Assembly: GCA_002812745.2 (NCBI GenBank)
Contig: NCSJ02000034.1
Span: 148,157 to 212,156, forward strand
Direction: 5' to 3'
DNA: 64,000 bases
Source: Scytalidium lignicola
Taxonomy: Eukaryota > Ascomycota > Leotiomycetes
Part shown: positions 22,329 through 33,014 of the stretch, piece after piece
Numbering within the stretch: the stretch's first letter is position 1
Layout of the letters: each line of letters opens with the position of its first letter
Position numbers and translations under genes: made by a program
The notes under the pieces: model-generated
Database searches by the model: none
What the model was told of the DNA's origin: nothing
What the model saw: the letters and a program-made list of their open reading frames with translations, nothing else

Positions 22329-24278
22329 CAGTGTAAGTAGCTGGTCACTTTTCTTCCCCAGATTCAGACTTACAGCAATCCCATTTCTACGACGTCCGAT
22401 CTCTAGATCGTGTATCTCAATGATAAGTGATGATGGACTAGCCAAAGCCCCCAGGGCGAGAACATGCAGGACCTTTTTATCTCAAAGCTTGGTAATGTGG
22501 AGAGACAAGAGTGGCCTGCTACTATGGCAGGAGATGAATCGAAAGACTGACCGCAGAGTGTCGTAATAGGAGAAGAAGTAGTAGTAATAAAAGCAGTGAG
22601 ACTAATTCACTGTATGGTAATCCAAGGATGCTTCACTGCATGAAGGGAATGGCCACGGCAGTGGTAATGGCCCAATGGTTGTGTTGAGCAGCTCCTTGAG
22701 GAAACCCCCACTATGCACTCAATCACGTCTCCATGCTTGCCCCGCGACTAGAGAATGGCAGAGGCTTGCACGCAATTCAGGGCTTGATGTGGCGTGCTGC
22801 TTGTGCCAGTCGAGATTGGGAGGAACAGATAAAGATGAAGATAGCAGGACAAGGAGAAGTAAGAGAAAAAAGAAGAAGAATTGAATTCGGTCGAGAGAAC
22901 CTTGATGGCCGAGAAATATTTCTGTTCCGGAGATTCTCCACCCCCCGGTATCGATAGTGGTCGGACTTAGCTTAGTGGGGGGTTTGAGATTCTCTTCGCG
23001 CCGCGCTGACAAATGCTTCTTTTAATTTGCGGAACACCGCGCCCTTCGATTTTCCTTCGATCGGGTTAAATCTTCCAGAAAACATCACACCTGCAGAGAG
23101 GTAGGTACAGCATGGGCATCGGGATACTTGTTCGCCGGCTTCATTTCCAGCCGAGTCAGTCGGAGTTGCTGCCAACGCAGAATTGCTAAATGCACTTACG
23201 TTTTCCCAAGGCGGATTACTGAACGAGGAAATGAGGAAAATAAGAGGAGAGGACGCGGACCCTTGCAGCCCATTCGATCCTGCCCATGTCGCAGAACCCT
23301 TGGGCGCACGCAAAGGCAGGCCGTACCGGGACGAGCCTCAGCAGTGCGGCAATCTCTGGGCGAGTGGTTGAAAGGGAAAAATCCCGAGAGTGTTGCGGTA
23401 CGGACGTATTGGTAATGTAAATCCTGTACATCCGTCGAGCTGTGCACGTTGGTACCCAATCTCCGTGCTGCAACCAACGAACCTGGAGGCTACCGGATAT
23501 AAGTTAATCTCTTTGTTGCACGGCTCTTTTGACTTGGTTTGCTCTCATGATAAAGTGATGGTATTTTCCCCCTTTGCCTCTTAGACAACAGTTTTTTAAG
23601 TAGCTGTCATTACCGTCCTATATTGAGCTCTTTCAAATCCAAGCAGCCATCTGTCTCAAGCTGGGGAACTGAGTTCTGTACTGAAGCACCAGACGAGGAA
23701 GTTATAGTTTAAGAGTATAGAAAGTAGAAAGTACGAAATATCTGATAAAAACAGCTTGTGAACCTTTTTGGGTTTACCACGGTGGGAAAAAGTAGGTAAA
23801 TCCCACCTATCGTTGATACTTGCGAGGCTCGATGGCGGGGTTGCACTGAGCTGTGCTGAGCCAAGAGACGGGCAGGAAGATAAAGTTTGTCCTGGCGGCC
23901 TGCGATTGGGGTTGCCGTTGCAGGGATGTTCCAGCATCTTATCTGGCACCAAAAAGGAGGTTGATCACTTGTATTTGTAATCACGCACATGCAAAAAGAA
24001 GGGTCAATTAACATTAATCTCTCTCAGTTTAATTTAAGGTTAATTCAATGTTAGTATGTACTGTAGAGCACAACTTTAAATATCCTTCACCTTAGATGTA
24101 ACATTAACACTGGTCTATATCTCTAGCAAATAACGACGTATTATTTGCAAATAACACGATCTTGCCATCTAATAGAAACTGCTCAACAGCACAGCACACA
24201 ACGTAGTAAAGTCNACAAAAACCATGTGATACACCCATATCCATAATATCCCATATCACCATCCAGCAAGCATGAGTC
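22329..24278. other. Gene-free stretch of about 1.95 kb
   Basis: Contains the upstream region of the glutamate-cysteine ligase gene and the downstream region of the FMN reductase. Several 80-113 codon ORFs overlap on both strands around 22.7-23.5 kb, where GC is higher, but none shows a domain, a signal peptide or an intron-linked extension. One TACTGTA lies at 24059-24065 and an isolated N at 24214. A long 5' leader or non-coding transcript is possible but not shown. Confidence 0.45.
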
Positions 24279-24893
24279 TTATGCTGTCTTCGTTGGTTCC
24301 GGGGGTGTGTTAACAAGCTTCACCAACTCCTCATACCCCTTAAGTAAATCGGTAGTGTTGTTCTTCCACGCTTGCAAGCTCAGCTCTCCTAGCTTGCCTG
24401 CACTTGCGGCGTATCCTTCTTGCCCTTCAAACGCCAATTGTGGCCGAGTCTCCACGACCTGTAGCTTCATACTGCCAAGTACCCCCTTCAAGCCTTCGCT
24501 AGCCAGGGACCCTCCCTTTACACCATATGTGACAATCAAGACAGGCTTGCCGACGAAGCCTTTGAAGAGGTAATCGATAGCATTCTTCAATCCGCCTGGA
24601 ATACCGTAGTTGTACTCTGGGGAAACGATGACATAAGCGTCGGGGACAGCCATGGCAGCACTCCATTTTTTAGAGGGTTCAAACTCGAATTCACCCATTG
24701 CTGGGATACCAGCTGGGACAGCTTTCTCGTTGAAGACAGGAAGGTTAAAGTCTGCAAGGTCGATGATGGACAGTTCTGCTTTTGGCGTTGCAGGGGATGT
24801 AAGGAGAGTCTGGTGGACGAAGTCGGCAACCTTGTCGCCAATTCGAACGGGTCTAGTGCTTCCGATCAATATTGCTATCTTCTTGGCTGCCAT
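24279..24893 (-). CDS. NAD(P)H-dependent FMN reductase (flavodoxin-like)
   Basis: Intronless, 204 residues. It has the FMN_red fold signature: an N-terminal phosphate-binding loop IGSTRPVRIGDKVA (about 9-22) and the flavin-contact motif SPEYNYGIPGGLKNAIDYLF near residue 90-110. Such enzymes reduce FMN or quinones with NAD(P)H in the cytosol. The substrate cannot be told from the sequence. It starts at the first Met, MAAKKIAILIG, which opens the first beta strand. Confidence 0.88.
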   Translation of the reverse strand: MAAKKIAILIGSTRPVRIGDKVADFVHQTLLTSPATPKAELSIIDLADFNLPVFNEKAVPAGIPAMGEFEFEPSKKWSAAMAVPDAYVIVSPEYNYGIPGGLKNAIDYLFKGFVGKPVLIVTYGVKGGSLASEGLKGVLGSMKLQVVETRPQLAFEGQEGYAASAGKLGELSLQAWKNNTTDLLKGYEELVKLVNTPPEPTKTA

Positions 24894-26468
24894 CTTGATC
24901 GATATTGAGGATATGAGGAGCGATGAGCAAATGGGTTAATATCCTTTTGAGAATAAGGGGCTTTGTAGAGAACTGTATGGATATCCTAATAAGAGAGAAT
25001 GAAGGTGGAAAGAGAGAGAAAAAATATATAAACAACAAAGAATTCGAGATTGATTATATAGAAGATAGGCAATTAGGTGTAAACTGAGAAAACCCACATT
25101 CTAGTGAGGGGCACAGTTGATTATGGCATTATAGACCATTGTGGGGACTTATTTATTTGACTTTCATAATCAACATTACCCATTATTAATCCAAAATAGC
25201 AACCAAACACTTTGATTTGAAATAGGGGACCTGGGCATATTGGATAATGGTAAAATATCTACGTGGGGAGTGGTGCTCGGATGCTAGAGCTTCCGAAAAT
25301 TCCCCTAATTATGTCGTAAAGAAACGCTTGTCTCTTTGAGGGAAGAATCGAGGTACGAGCATATAAGGGTTCACTACTTAACTCGCCCACCTTATCGTCA
25401 TATTTCTCTTTACCATCGAGGGAATTCGAAAAGCCTAATTAAAAACCTCGCAGGTCTAGCAAATGGATAAGAGACCCACAGGGGGAAAAAATTCCCACTA
25501 CTGGTGGCGACTAGCCTCCATTTCGGGAATCTAGTTTTGCCGGTAGGCAGCGAGTCATTCATTTCCATCATAAGAAGAAGAAAAAGGGCCGAACTGACAG
25601 GTTTGAAATGGTACTTATTCTCTTCATATCCTCTACCTGCCCGGTTACTTATTTTCGGGTATTGGAGGAAGGTACAAAGCTGTTTAAAAAGAACCAAAAA
25701 ATTTCGCATTTAACTGAGATAGATTTAGATTTAAATAAACGACGATGAATTGAACGAAAAGAAATCTCCTAGCTAAACTTTACCTATCAGATAATATACT
25801 ATAACAAGTCAAATTTACTCTAGAACTGTGAGACATAATCTAGTTCATAGCCTTATCCTTTTCGTTTTGGTGGCCCCTAAATGTGCCACTAGGCGTCATT
25901 TTGTGCTTGTTGGACACTTTGCCACGTACGAAGGTAATATTGTAGCCTAAATCTCGGACCGGATATCGGCGCTGTGTGTTGAAATGACAATGCATACCGA
26001 TGTTTGTGCCAGTTTGAAGATGTCTAGATAAAGATGTCGTGGCTAGTTGCTAGTTGTAGAAGTAAACAGTAATTTCAGTGGCCTTGGGCTTCAGGCAATG
26101 GTACATTTCTTCTCTTTCCGAAGCTGAGTAAATGCTGACGAGAACTTCCTTTGAGAGTAGCAGTTTGAATTTTAGCGACGAGCAGTTCTAGATCATACCG
26201 CCAATGATTACAGCGAGGAGACGGCTTCACCGAAAGGACTTTTCCATTAATGAACTGGGAGAAATCGCATCATGACAATGCCCGATCATCCTATGCAAAA
26301 GCCATATCCCAGAGTAGAGATACACTGGTGATCCCGCCCCTTCTCACAAGACCAAGCACCAATCTTGTAATACATCCTATATAATACAGTCGTTAAACCG
26401 ATGCCAATGTACCCACCAATCCATTATCTTATACAAATATACCCAAGCTTTTCCTTCACGGACTGAGA
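24894..26468. other. Gene-free stretch of about 1.6 kb
   Basis: Upstream of the FMN reductase and downstream of RSM22. It is AT-rich with only short, unsupported ORFs (for example 25410-25709). No RNA gene recognised. Confidence 0.45.
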
Positions 26469-28907
26469 TTATAGATCGTCCTCCCCAATTGGTTTCTTCT
26501 CCTTCCAGATTCTACCACCCTTCGTTCTCTTTTCTGCTCGTACATACTTGCTCATACTTGCGGCTTCTTTTATACCTTCCATGCCCTCCTCTCCCATGAT
26601 GATATCAAATCGATTCTTCTTAATTTTCTTGCCACCTTTGCCTTGTCTCCCGTCCCTCACACCTTTGAGGTCCGTCTTTCCAGGTACCCCATGTCCTCCT
26701 CCCAGCCTTGGCTCCCTTGGTATCCTGGTCTTGGCACCCAGAGCCCATAGATCACCCCATTGAGACTTCCGGGCATCACGATAAGCTTGGGCACTGAAGC
26801 TCTTGGGTACGGTCCATCTTTCTAGCTTTCCAGACGGGGTGCAGAGATCTAGCGTCACATGTCCCCGCCGTTTGAGTGGAGGAAGGATAGCGCGTGGTAA
26901 GGAAAGAGGGTTGAACTTGGAACTCTCCGGGCTATCGGCTTCTCCCGAGGTCTCACCGACAGGATGCTGCTCATAACCAGCGAACGACCGATCAGAAGCG
27001 ACGTCGCCTTGAATTAGTGGATCAACGGCTCTGCGACTATCAACACCTCGACGAACAGCAATGTAGCTATACTTGACATCCTCATGATTCCTAGAAGTAG
27101 CTCCAAGAACGCGTTGCAGATAGGCCGGACGTATAAATCGCTGGTGGAAATGACAGAAATCCTGTCTTCCAAAACTCAAGCCAGGAACCGGATACATGGG
27201 GCATTTGCTGTGATTTGTGCAGGGCGCAATAATCATGCCTTCTTCTTTCTCTGTATATCGCGCAGTTGATGTAGACGATGCTTGAGTCTCTTGTTCAATC
27301 GTGGATGATCCAGGAGAGGAGATATGATTATCCAGCAGCAAGGATCTAGCTCCTGCGATGGCTTCAAAGCCTCTCGGAAGACCCTTTTCAATCATGATAA
27401 GGACCCCACCGTTGGAGTCTAGGAGGGACCAAAGATTTTGCACAACGTGCTTGCGTCGAAAATCTTCTTTTAGGGGAAATAGAGTGTGTGGAGCAATGAT
27501 AATGTCGAATGACTTTCGTTTTTGAGCAGGCGCACCATCTAGCTGTGCTTCAGGCTTGGCGGAATGAACATAATCCGGTAGCCTAGGGAGGAATGTCGTA
27601 TTCTCAAGGAAGCGTGATATGCGATGCCGGAGTGTCGAAGGACCCGTAAGGACTGTTGCTTTGCTGGAAGGGGCCTCACGCCCCTCAACAATACCCTCTT
27701 CTCTTAGAATGTCCCATTCCGCCTGAACAATCTGTTGCCAGGCGATAACTCCAGCACCTCCGGCACCAGCATCAAGAATTCTGGGACCTTCACCGTTATT
27801 ATTTAAGATGAGATCTCGAAGCCACGAGCTCCCTAATCGTTTCCGTACCTCAACCAGAATACCCATGGCGGCAGCGTATGTTCCCGGCATCACCGCGGCA
27901 AGATATGCATCCGCCTCTATTTCAGTCATCCTGTGCTGTCCAGCTTCCAGTCCAATATGCTTTTGAGGGAGTAGCTTTTTAGATGCTGGCGTGGCTGTTG
28001 AGTATGGTAATCCTGGTCCGCCAAATGCCTTCTCTGCTGCTTCAGTGAGGTGCTTCATGTTGGTCCTTTCTAGCAACTCTGAAATCGGGGTGACAAATTC
28101 TTCTCGAGGCAACGATAAAGTGCTGGGCATGGTGCGCGAACGAGCGCTAATGGTATGCGGATGGGTACGAATTGAATCTGACGATAGCGGAAGATCCTGG
28201 TCGTCATAGTCTTCCTCGTCCTCCTCTATATTCTCTTCGTCTTCTTCGAATTCTTCTTCAATATCTTCTTCCTCCGCTGGCTTAGCAATTGATTCTTGTA
28301 AATCCTCTGCCAATCTCGATATGGCTTCAAATTCCCGCTGATTATTTGCCTGTACCTGTACTGCATCTGGTTGCGCATCAGTTGTTGACGTGAGTTCCGG
28401 TTCGAACTCAACTTCCTCAAATCCTCCATCTTCAGTTTGTCTAAGGAGAACATTCTTAACCACATCCTCTTCTGAGTCAATAGCGCTTAAGCTCTCAAAA
28501 TCACGTATGTACTCCAGATCTTCGGCAAGCGTTTCCCTCAGGGGAGGTCCATAAAGTCTTTCATATAGCAAGTATTCTTCTGTAGACAAGTAACCCTTAG
28601 GTAATGTGTCTCCGAAAGTCTCTCTCGCTTGTCTAACCACGGATTCGGTGGTAGTAGGGACAGAGGCATCTTTTTCAGCCTGCGTGTCTTCAATAGTAGA
28701 ATCTAGGAAGCGTCTCGTTGATGAGACCGATCGCAAGCTCGATGAAGTTTTGGAAAGTGGCGCTCGAGGGCGAAGGCGCGCACCAGTACTATATCGAAGT
28801 TTTGAGGCAGTTTTGGTCGCGGGCGTGATAGAGGGAAGTTCGAAGAGGGAGAGAATTTGCAGGCGGCATGACCGGCATACCGTAGGAAACTGCCGACTTC
28901 GCAGCAT
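26469..28907 (-). CDS. RSM22: Mitochondrial small-ribosomal-subunit assembly factor RSM22 / METTL17 type
   Basis: Intronless, 812 residues. Methyltransferase-like protein that associates with the mitochondrial small ribosomal subunit. The N-terminus MLRSRQFPTVCRSCRLQ followed by an Arg/Ser-rich stretch suggests import into mitochondria. The Rossmann motif ILDAGAGGAGVIAWQQ and RHPI-like RRKHVVQNLWSLL follow. A cysteine cluster, PCTNHSKCPMYPVPG then QDFCHFHQRF (C-x5-C-x15-C), resembles the Fe-S ligand region described for METTL17. A strongly acidic insertion rich in Glu/Asp lies at about residues 215-245. The C-terminus is Lys/Arg-rich (KGGKKIKKNRFDII), as in an rRNA-binding tail. It is longer than yeast Rsm22. 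Confidence 0.85.
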   Translation of the reverse strand: MLRSRQFPTVCRSCRLQILSLFELPSITPATKTASKLRYSTGARLRPRAPLSKTSSSLRSVSSTRRFLDSTIEDTQAEKDASVPTTTESVVRQARETFGDTLPKGYLSTEEYLLYERLYGPPLRETLAEDLEYIRDFESLSAIDSEEDVVKNVLLRQTEDGGFEEVEFEPELTSTTDAQPDAVQVQANNQREFEAISRLAEDLQESIAKPAEEEDIEEEFEEDEENIEEDEEDYDDQDLPLSSDSIRTHPHTISARSRTMPSTLSLPREEFVTPISELLERTNMKHLTEAAEKAFGGPGLPYSTATPASKKLLPQKHIGLEAGQHRMTEIEADAYLAAVMPGTYAAAMGILVEVRKRLGSSWLRDLILNNNGEGPRILDAGAGGAGVIAWQQIVQAEWDILREEGIVEGREAPSSKATVLTGPSTLRHRISRFLENTTFLPRLPDYVHSAKPEAQLDGAPAQKRKSFDIIIAPHTLFPLKEDFRRKHVVQNLWSLLDSNGGVLIMIEKGLPRGFEAIAGARSLLLDNHISSPGSSTIEQETQASSTSTARYTEKEEGMIIAPCTNHSKCPMYPVPGLSFGRQDFCHFHQRFIRPAYLQRVLGATSRNHEDVKYSYIAVRRGVDSRRAVDPLIQGDVASDRSFAGYEQHPVGETSGEADSPESSKFNPLSLPRAILPPLKRRGHVTLDLCTPSGKLERWTVPKSFSAQAYRDARKSQWGDLWALGAKTRIPREPRLGGGHGVPGKTDLKGVRDGRQGKGGKKIKKNRFDIIMGEEGMEGIKEAASMSKYVRAEKRTKGGRIWKEKKPIGEDDL

Positions 28908-29562
28908 ATTTGATCAAGAAGGAATGACTGGAAATGGCTATTTTGGCCTAATTGTGAGAGGCTGAGGGATGAATCGGAAATTTTAAGAATTGAATGTTAA
29001 ATGCATCCTTTCATGTAAGGCAAAAACAATCTATTGCCTGAGGCTTCAATAATAAGGTTTTAACGCCTCGATCCGTCTCATGCATGCACTCCGATAGCTG
29101 CACCTATCAGAAGCCATGTATTAATATCCTGGAGAAGTCCGTATCAAAGATCTGGATTCCAATTAACCTGGGGAGCTACACGGGTGCAACAACAGAACCC
29201 AAGGGGCAGTGCAACTCTAATTTATCCTATTCTAAATTTATTACTGTGTTCTTGCTCATCAACTGCTCATCTTTTTTTCTTTCTCTCTTTTTCTTTTCCG
29301 TCCTTATCTCTCTGCTGACATCGTTAATACACAGTAATTATTGGACGAAACCCTAAGGTTCATCCTTCTCCATAGTTATTGTATCTTCCGAACAAATGTT
29401 ACCATGACAGCAGTACAACTGATTATTACTTATTCCGGTGTTACAACAGCACACTGCAGTGCTGCCTTATATCAACACAGAGGTAAAAACGGGGCCGAGG
29501 TCCGAGAGTTGTGACGAAACGAAAAGCCCATCTGAAACTCATATCATCCTTTTTCAGCTCAA
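28908..29562. other. Intergenic: RSM22 upstream / ALG10 downstream
   Basis: 655 nt with pyrimidine-rich tracts (about 29270-29310). No supported gene. Confidence 0.45.
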
Positions 29563-31676
29563 TCACCACATAAATCTCTGTACATTCCCCTTCTCCTGCG
29601 GCCACTCAAACCCTCGATACAGGAACACATATCCCGTCCCCGCATTAATAACAAGGAACCATACGGTTTCGATCAAGAGCTGGTACTTTTGCATTATGCC
29701 CCGCAAAAATCCAACGCTCTTGTCCACGACGCCGAGGATTCCTTGATGATCTTGATCTTGGACGCGTGTAGTTGAGGAGCCCGGTGGAGAATACGGGACA
29801 TGCAGTCGCCAGATTACCCACGGAATGATGAAGTATCTTGGTTCCACGAGCGGCGCTGTGATGAGCGAGAGCGCTGTTGAGAGTAGCAGGATGAGCGCAA
29901 ATGATGTTTTGGGCAGCGAGGATGTGGTTTGATTACTGATCGTCGTTATCTTTGCAGCTTTGATCGCCGATGCATCTTGCTTTGAGCCTGCGATGGGCTT
30001 CTCGGAAGTTGATGTAAATAATGAATTTCCCTCGGATTTTACAGATGTATCCCCTCCGAGGCAGCTATATGTCAAGTATCCGCAGATAAGGTAGATCGGT
30101 GCCAGGGCATAGCGTATGTATTGATGCCGCAATATTGTGTAACGGAATATGTAAAAGACGTAGTGTCGGTTGTCTGCTAGAGTAAATGGGTGGATTATGG
30201 TATTGTATCTGATGATGCACAAGGTCGCCAATAAGGATATTGTGATACAGGCTGTGCATAAAATGAACTTGTAGGTGGGTGAAGATGTTGACTGAGATTC
30301 GTGACGGATATACAACATTGTTTGAGTCGTTCGAAGTATGCACTGTAAAGTCGAAAGAGCGTATGGTACGATTAAAGGAGAAGAGAAGAAGGCAACAAAC
30401 GGCCATATGTAGAGCATCTGAGGCAAATGAATAGTGGCGACGTGATTTGACTTATCCCCTATAAACTATTTAGATAGATGAAGGATGAGGAAAGTCGCTG
30501 TACATACCTAGCACTACGCCCCCGTTCCATATGATAAATGCTGCAAAGGAGATGAGGAGTGAGATATAAGGAACCAATCTCGTAAACACGAGTATTGGAT
30601 GATAGAGGGCGGCAATTAAGATGCTGATTCCACAGAGGGCAAAATCTACAAAAGTTAGAGGGATGAAATATTATTGAACATGATATCCTACCTTCTATAC
30701 CAGCATCGTTCAATGCTACATTATGGATTTTCCCATTTGAGTACTCAGTGAATTTCTCCCCAATGGTCGCTTTCCAAGAGCCTGTCCCCTCCACAGCCCT
30801 CACCGTTGTAGAAGATTCAGCGNTTTTGAACTGTCCTCGCAACTTCGAGTCCACCCAAAAACACAGCAACCCAAAAGATATTGGTCTGTCGCATGGTAAG
30901 TGCTAGTAAACCTAGAACAAACAATGCAAAGCTGCTCCCAATAGTATAACTACTTGGACCATCTCGCTGCAGAAATGATTTATACACTCTCAGCACAACA
31001 CATGTTGAGAGGATATCTGTATAGTAAAGTCCTGAGAAGAAAAACAGGGGCGGGAAAAGAGCTATGTTCGCTGCAGCATAGACATCTGATAATGAACGGT
31101 CTCGCCCTGAGGTCCGGGTTATGAGCATTCGACAGTCATTCGCATAGAGCATAGTTGCCATTAGGAATATTGTGTTGGTGAGACGCAGACCGGAGACTGA
31201 ACATGCTCCATTTCCCCAAATCTTTAAGAGGAGGGTCGAGACACCATAGCTACGTAGTAATTAGTTCGCCATTCCATAAGTCAAACAACTTTCACCCCCT
31301 TCTTTCTGTCTCACTAAGCAACTGAATCAGAAAACATACAGGCCGGGTGGAGTAGTCAGCTTTGGGTCCCATGTAAAATAATCTCCATTACAATAAGCTT
31401 GTGCTTGAGGTATATGAAATATCTCATCCTGTCCTCATTTTAGTGGCGGGAAAAGGCAATAGGATTTTGCGGAAAAGGAGAGGCACATACGAGATAGGGG
31501 ATGGGAACAATCTCGTTGACTCGGGTTCGCCAGAACGTAGCCAGAAGATATACTGCGACATAAAATAACAAACTGGCTGGTTTTTGAGATATCCTGATGA
31601 CTGAGGGTAAAGTGTCCAATAAGACAGCCACGCCGGTCACATAAGGGAGCCACGTGACGATGCCTGAGATTTCCAT
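29563..31676 (-). CDS. ALG10: Dolichyl-P-glucose alpha-1,2-glucosyltransferase ALG10 (DIE2), frame interrupted by an N
   Basis: ER membrane enzyme that adds the terminal glucose to the lipid-linked N-glycan precursor. Five exons: 31676-31491, 31428-31340, 31249-30692, 30645-30508 and 30458-29563; 621 residues when the N at 30823 is ignored. With the N, the frame stops just after ARTVQ; without it, reading continues [13 protein letters not shown] into the rest of the gene. Key blocks are [32 protein letters not shown] in the lumenal loop (the Asp-Glu near its start is conserved in this family), MRQTNIFWV, and [17 protein letters not shown]. Many hydrophobic segments are visible. The exon joins all restore family sequence. 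Confidence 0.91.
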
Positions 31677-32640
31677 GGCTAGAATATTTGGCTGTGAGTA
31701 TTAATCAAACAGATTCGTCTTCGAGAAGACCGGAAAGCTTATTTAGCTTTGACTTTTGTGGTGTGACATGGTGTAGATATGTCCGTTGCTAGAACACTGA
31801 TATTCATCATGAGCATACTCAAAGGTGTTCCTTTTGATAATTTCGGCTAGCTCTGCTCATTGGCCAGCGGGCTAATCACGGCTCAGATACTGTGTCATTC
31901 AGCGTTATGGTATGGACACGCGACAAAATAAACTACATTGAAGTCTGCTAATAAAACCATAGAATACGTAATATATATAGGGCATCACTACTATGAGTAG
32001 GATCTAAACACTACTAGAAGCTTTAGTACTCCCCAAAGACTTATTGCATGTTCTGCAGCCCTTTACAGGCTATGTGAGCGCCAGAAGACCTGTAGATGAG
32101 CCTAGAACACCTGGAAATTGCGTCCAAGGATCTTTTCATAAGTTCTGTAAATGCCTTGCACTAACAGAAATGCCAATTGAACATTGACCACAATTTAACT
32201 GTTATCCATTTTTTTGCTGTGCTGTGTCATTGCTGTCTGTAATCCTTAAGTGTGGCCGATGATCGGGAAGAGCTTTGACGCCGTCTTATCGGTCATTCAC
32301 TGTGAGGAATTTTGCGCTGGAAAATTTATTTATGGTTTAAGTTACCTTAATCCGAAAGCAGCACATACGTACCTCGCTAAAGTCTTTGCATCCAATCAGA
32401 GGCTGGTTTTCAGATTTCCACTGATCCTGATTGACCCAACTTGCCCCACCATGTGAAAATGCTCTTTTTCGCCTTCCCGCCCTGTCAAAACCTTTGACGC
32501 ATCTTTCACCTCCCCGCCACTTCAACAATTGGAATTGCTGCTCTCTCCCTGCTCTCTCCTTGCTCTATCATTCAAGAAACCATATCTAAATACTCTCCCC
32601 AAACCTTACTCTTACGGTGGAAGAGGATACAGTCGCGCGT
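31677..32640. promoter_or_regulatory. Divergent region ALG10 / CPA1 leader
   Basis: About 0.96 kb between the ALG10 start and the uORF of CPA1. A pyrimidine-rich run at about 32505-32580 sits where the CPA1 transcript would start. No Gcn4/CPC1-type TGASTCA site was found by eye. Confidence 0.45.
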
Positions 32641-32960
32641 ATGACTGGTCGGCAATCAGTCTTCACGTCTCAGGTAGGTACCTCCCGCTCCTCCATCTGC
32701 TTTCCTTTTGATGCTTTCGTCATCCCGTCATTCCATGCCAGTCTCTCAACATCGCGCCTGGACAATGGCATTGAACTTCCTTTGTCCTTTATTGTAGACA
32801 GACTTCGGCCTATATCAGGTCTTCTAAATGCTCTTGCTAACATGTTTCTGCAGGATTACATTTCAGGTATGCTTCAGCTATCCAGCCAGCGAAATTCTTT
32901 TCTCACCGCCCCAAACTAACCAATGCGGAAGATCATATCTGGAAAGCAAACGTAAATTAA
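32641..32960 (+). promoter_or_regulatory. Spliced uORF encoding the arginine attenuator peptide (AAP) of CPA1
   Basis: A 24-codon uORF in the CPA1 leader. Exons are 32641-32673, 32854-32866 (13 nt) and 32932-32960, separated by introns of 180 and 65 nt. The joined peptide reads MTGRQSVFTSQDYISD and then HIWKANVN before TAA. It matches the AAP of fungal arg-2/CPA1 in length and in the VFTSQDY-SDH-W core, including Asp12 and Trp19. In Neurospora and yeast this nascent peptide stalls the ribosome when arginine is high and so lowers translation of the downstream gene. The uORF stop is 54 nt before the CPA1 ATG. Splicing is inferred from frame and GT/AG signals. Confidence 0.95.
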
Positions 32961-33014
32961 TATCACTGCAATCGCAGACCACATACATTCTCTCGATCAA
33001 TTAAACGTTGCAAT

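Noticed and set aside
22719..23477. Overlapping ORFs of 69 to 113 codons on both strands
   Set aside because: Low-complexity, Arg/Ser/Pro-rich, no domain, no intron-linked extension, and open in several frames at once because of higher GC.
32617..32919. 100-codon ORF over the CPA1 leader as a real protein gene
   Set aside because: It is the unspliced reading of the AAP uORF with a GTG start; the spliced AAP explains the conserved residues far better.
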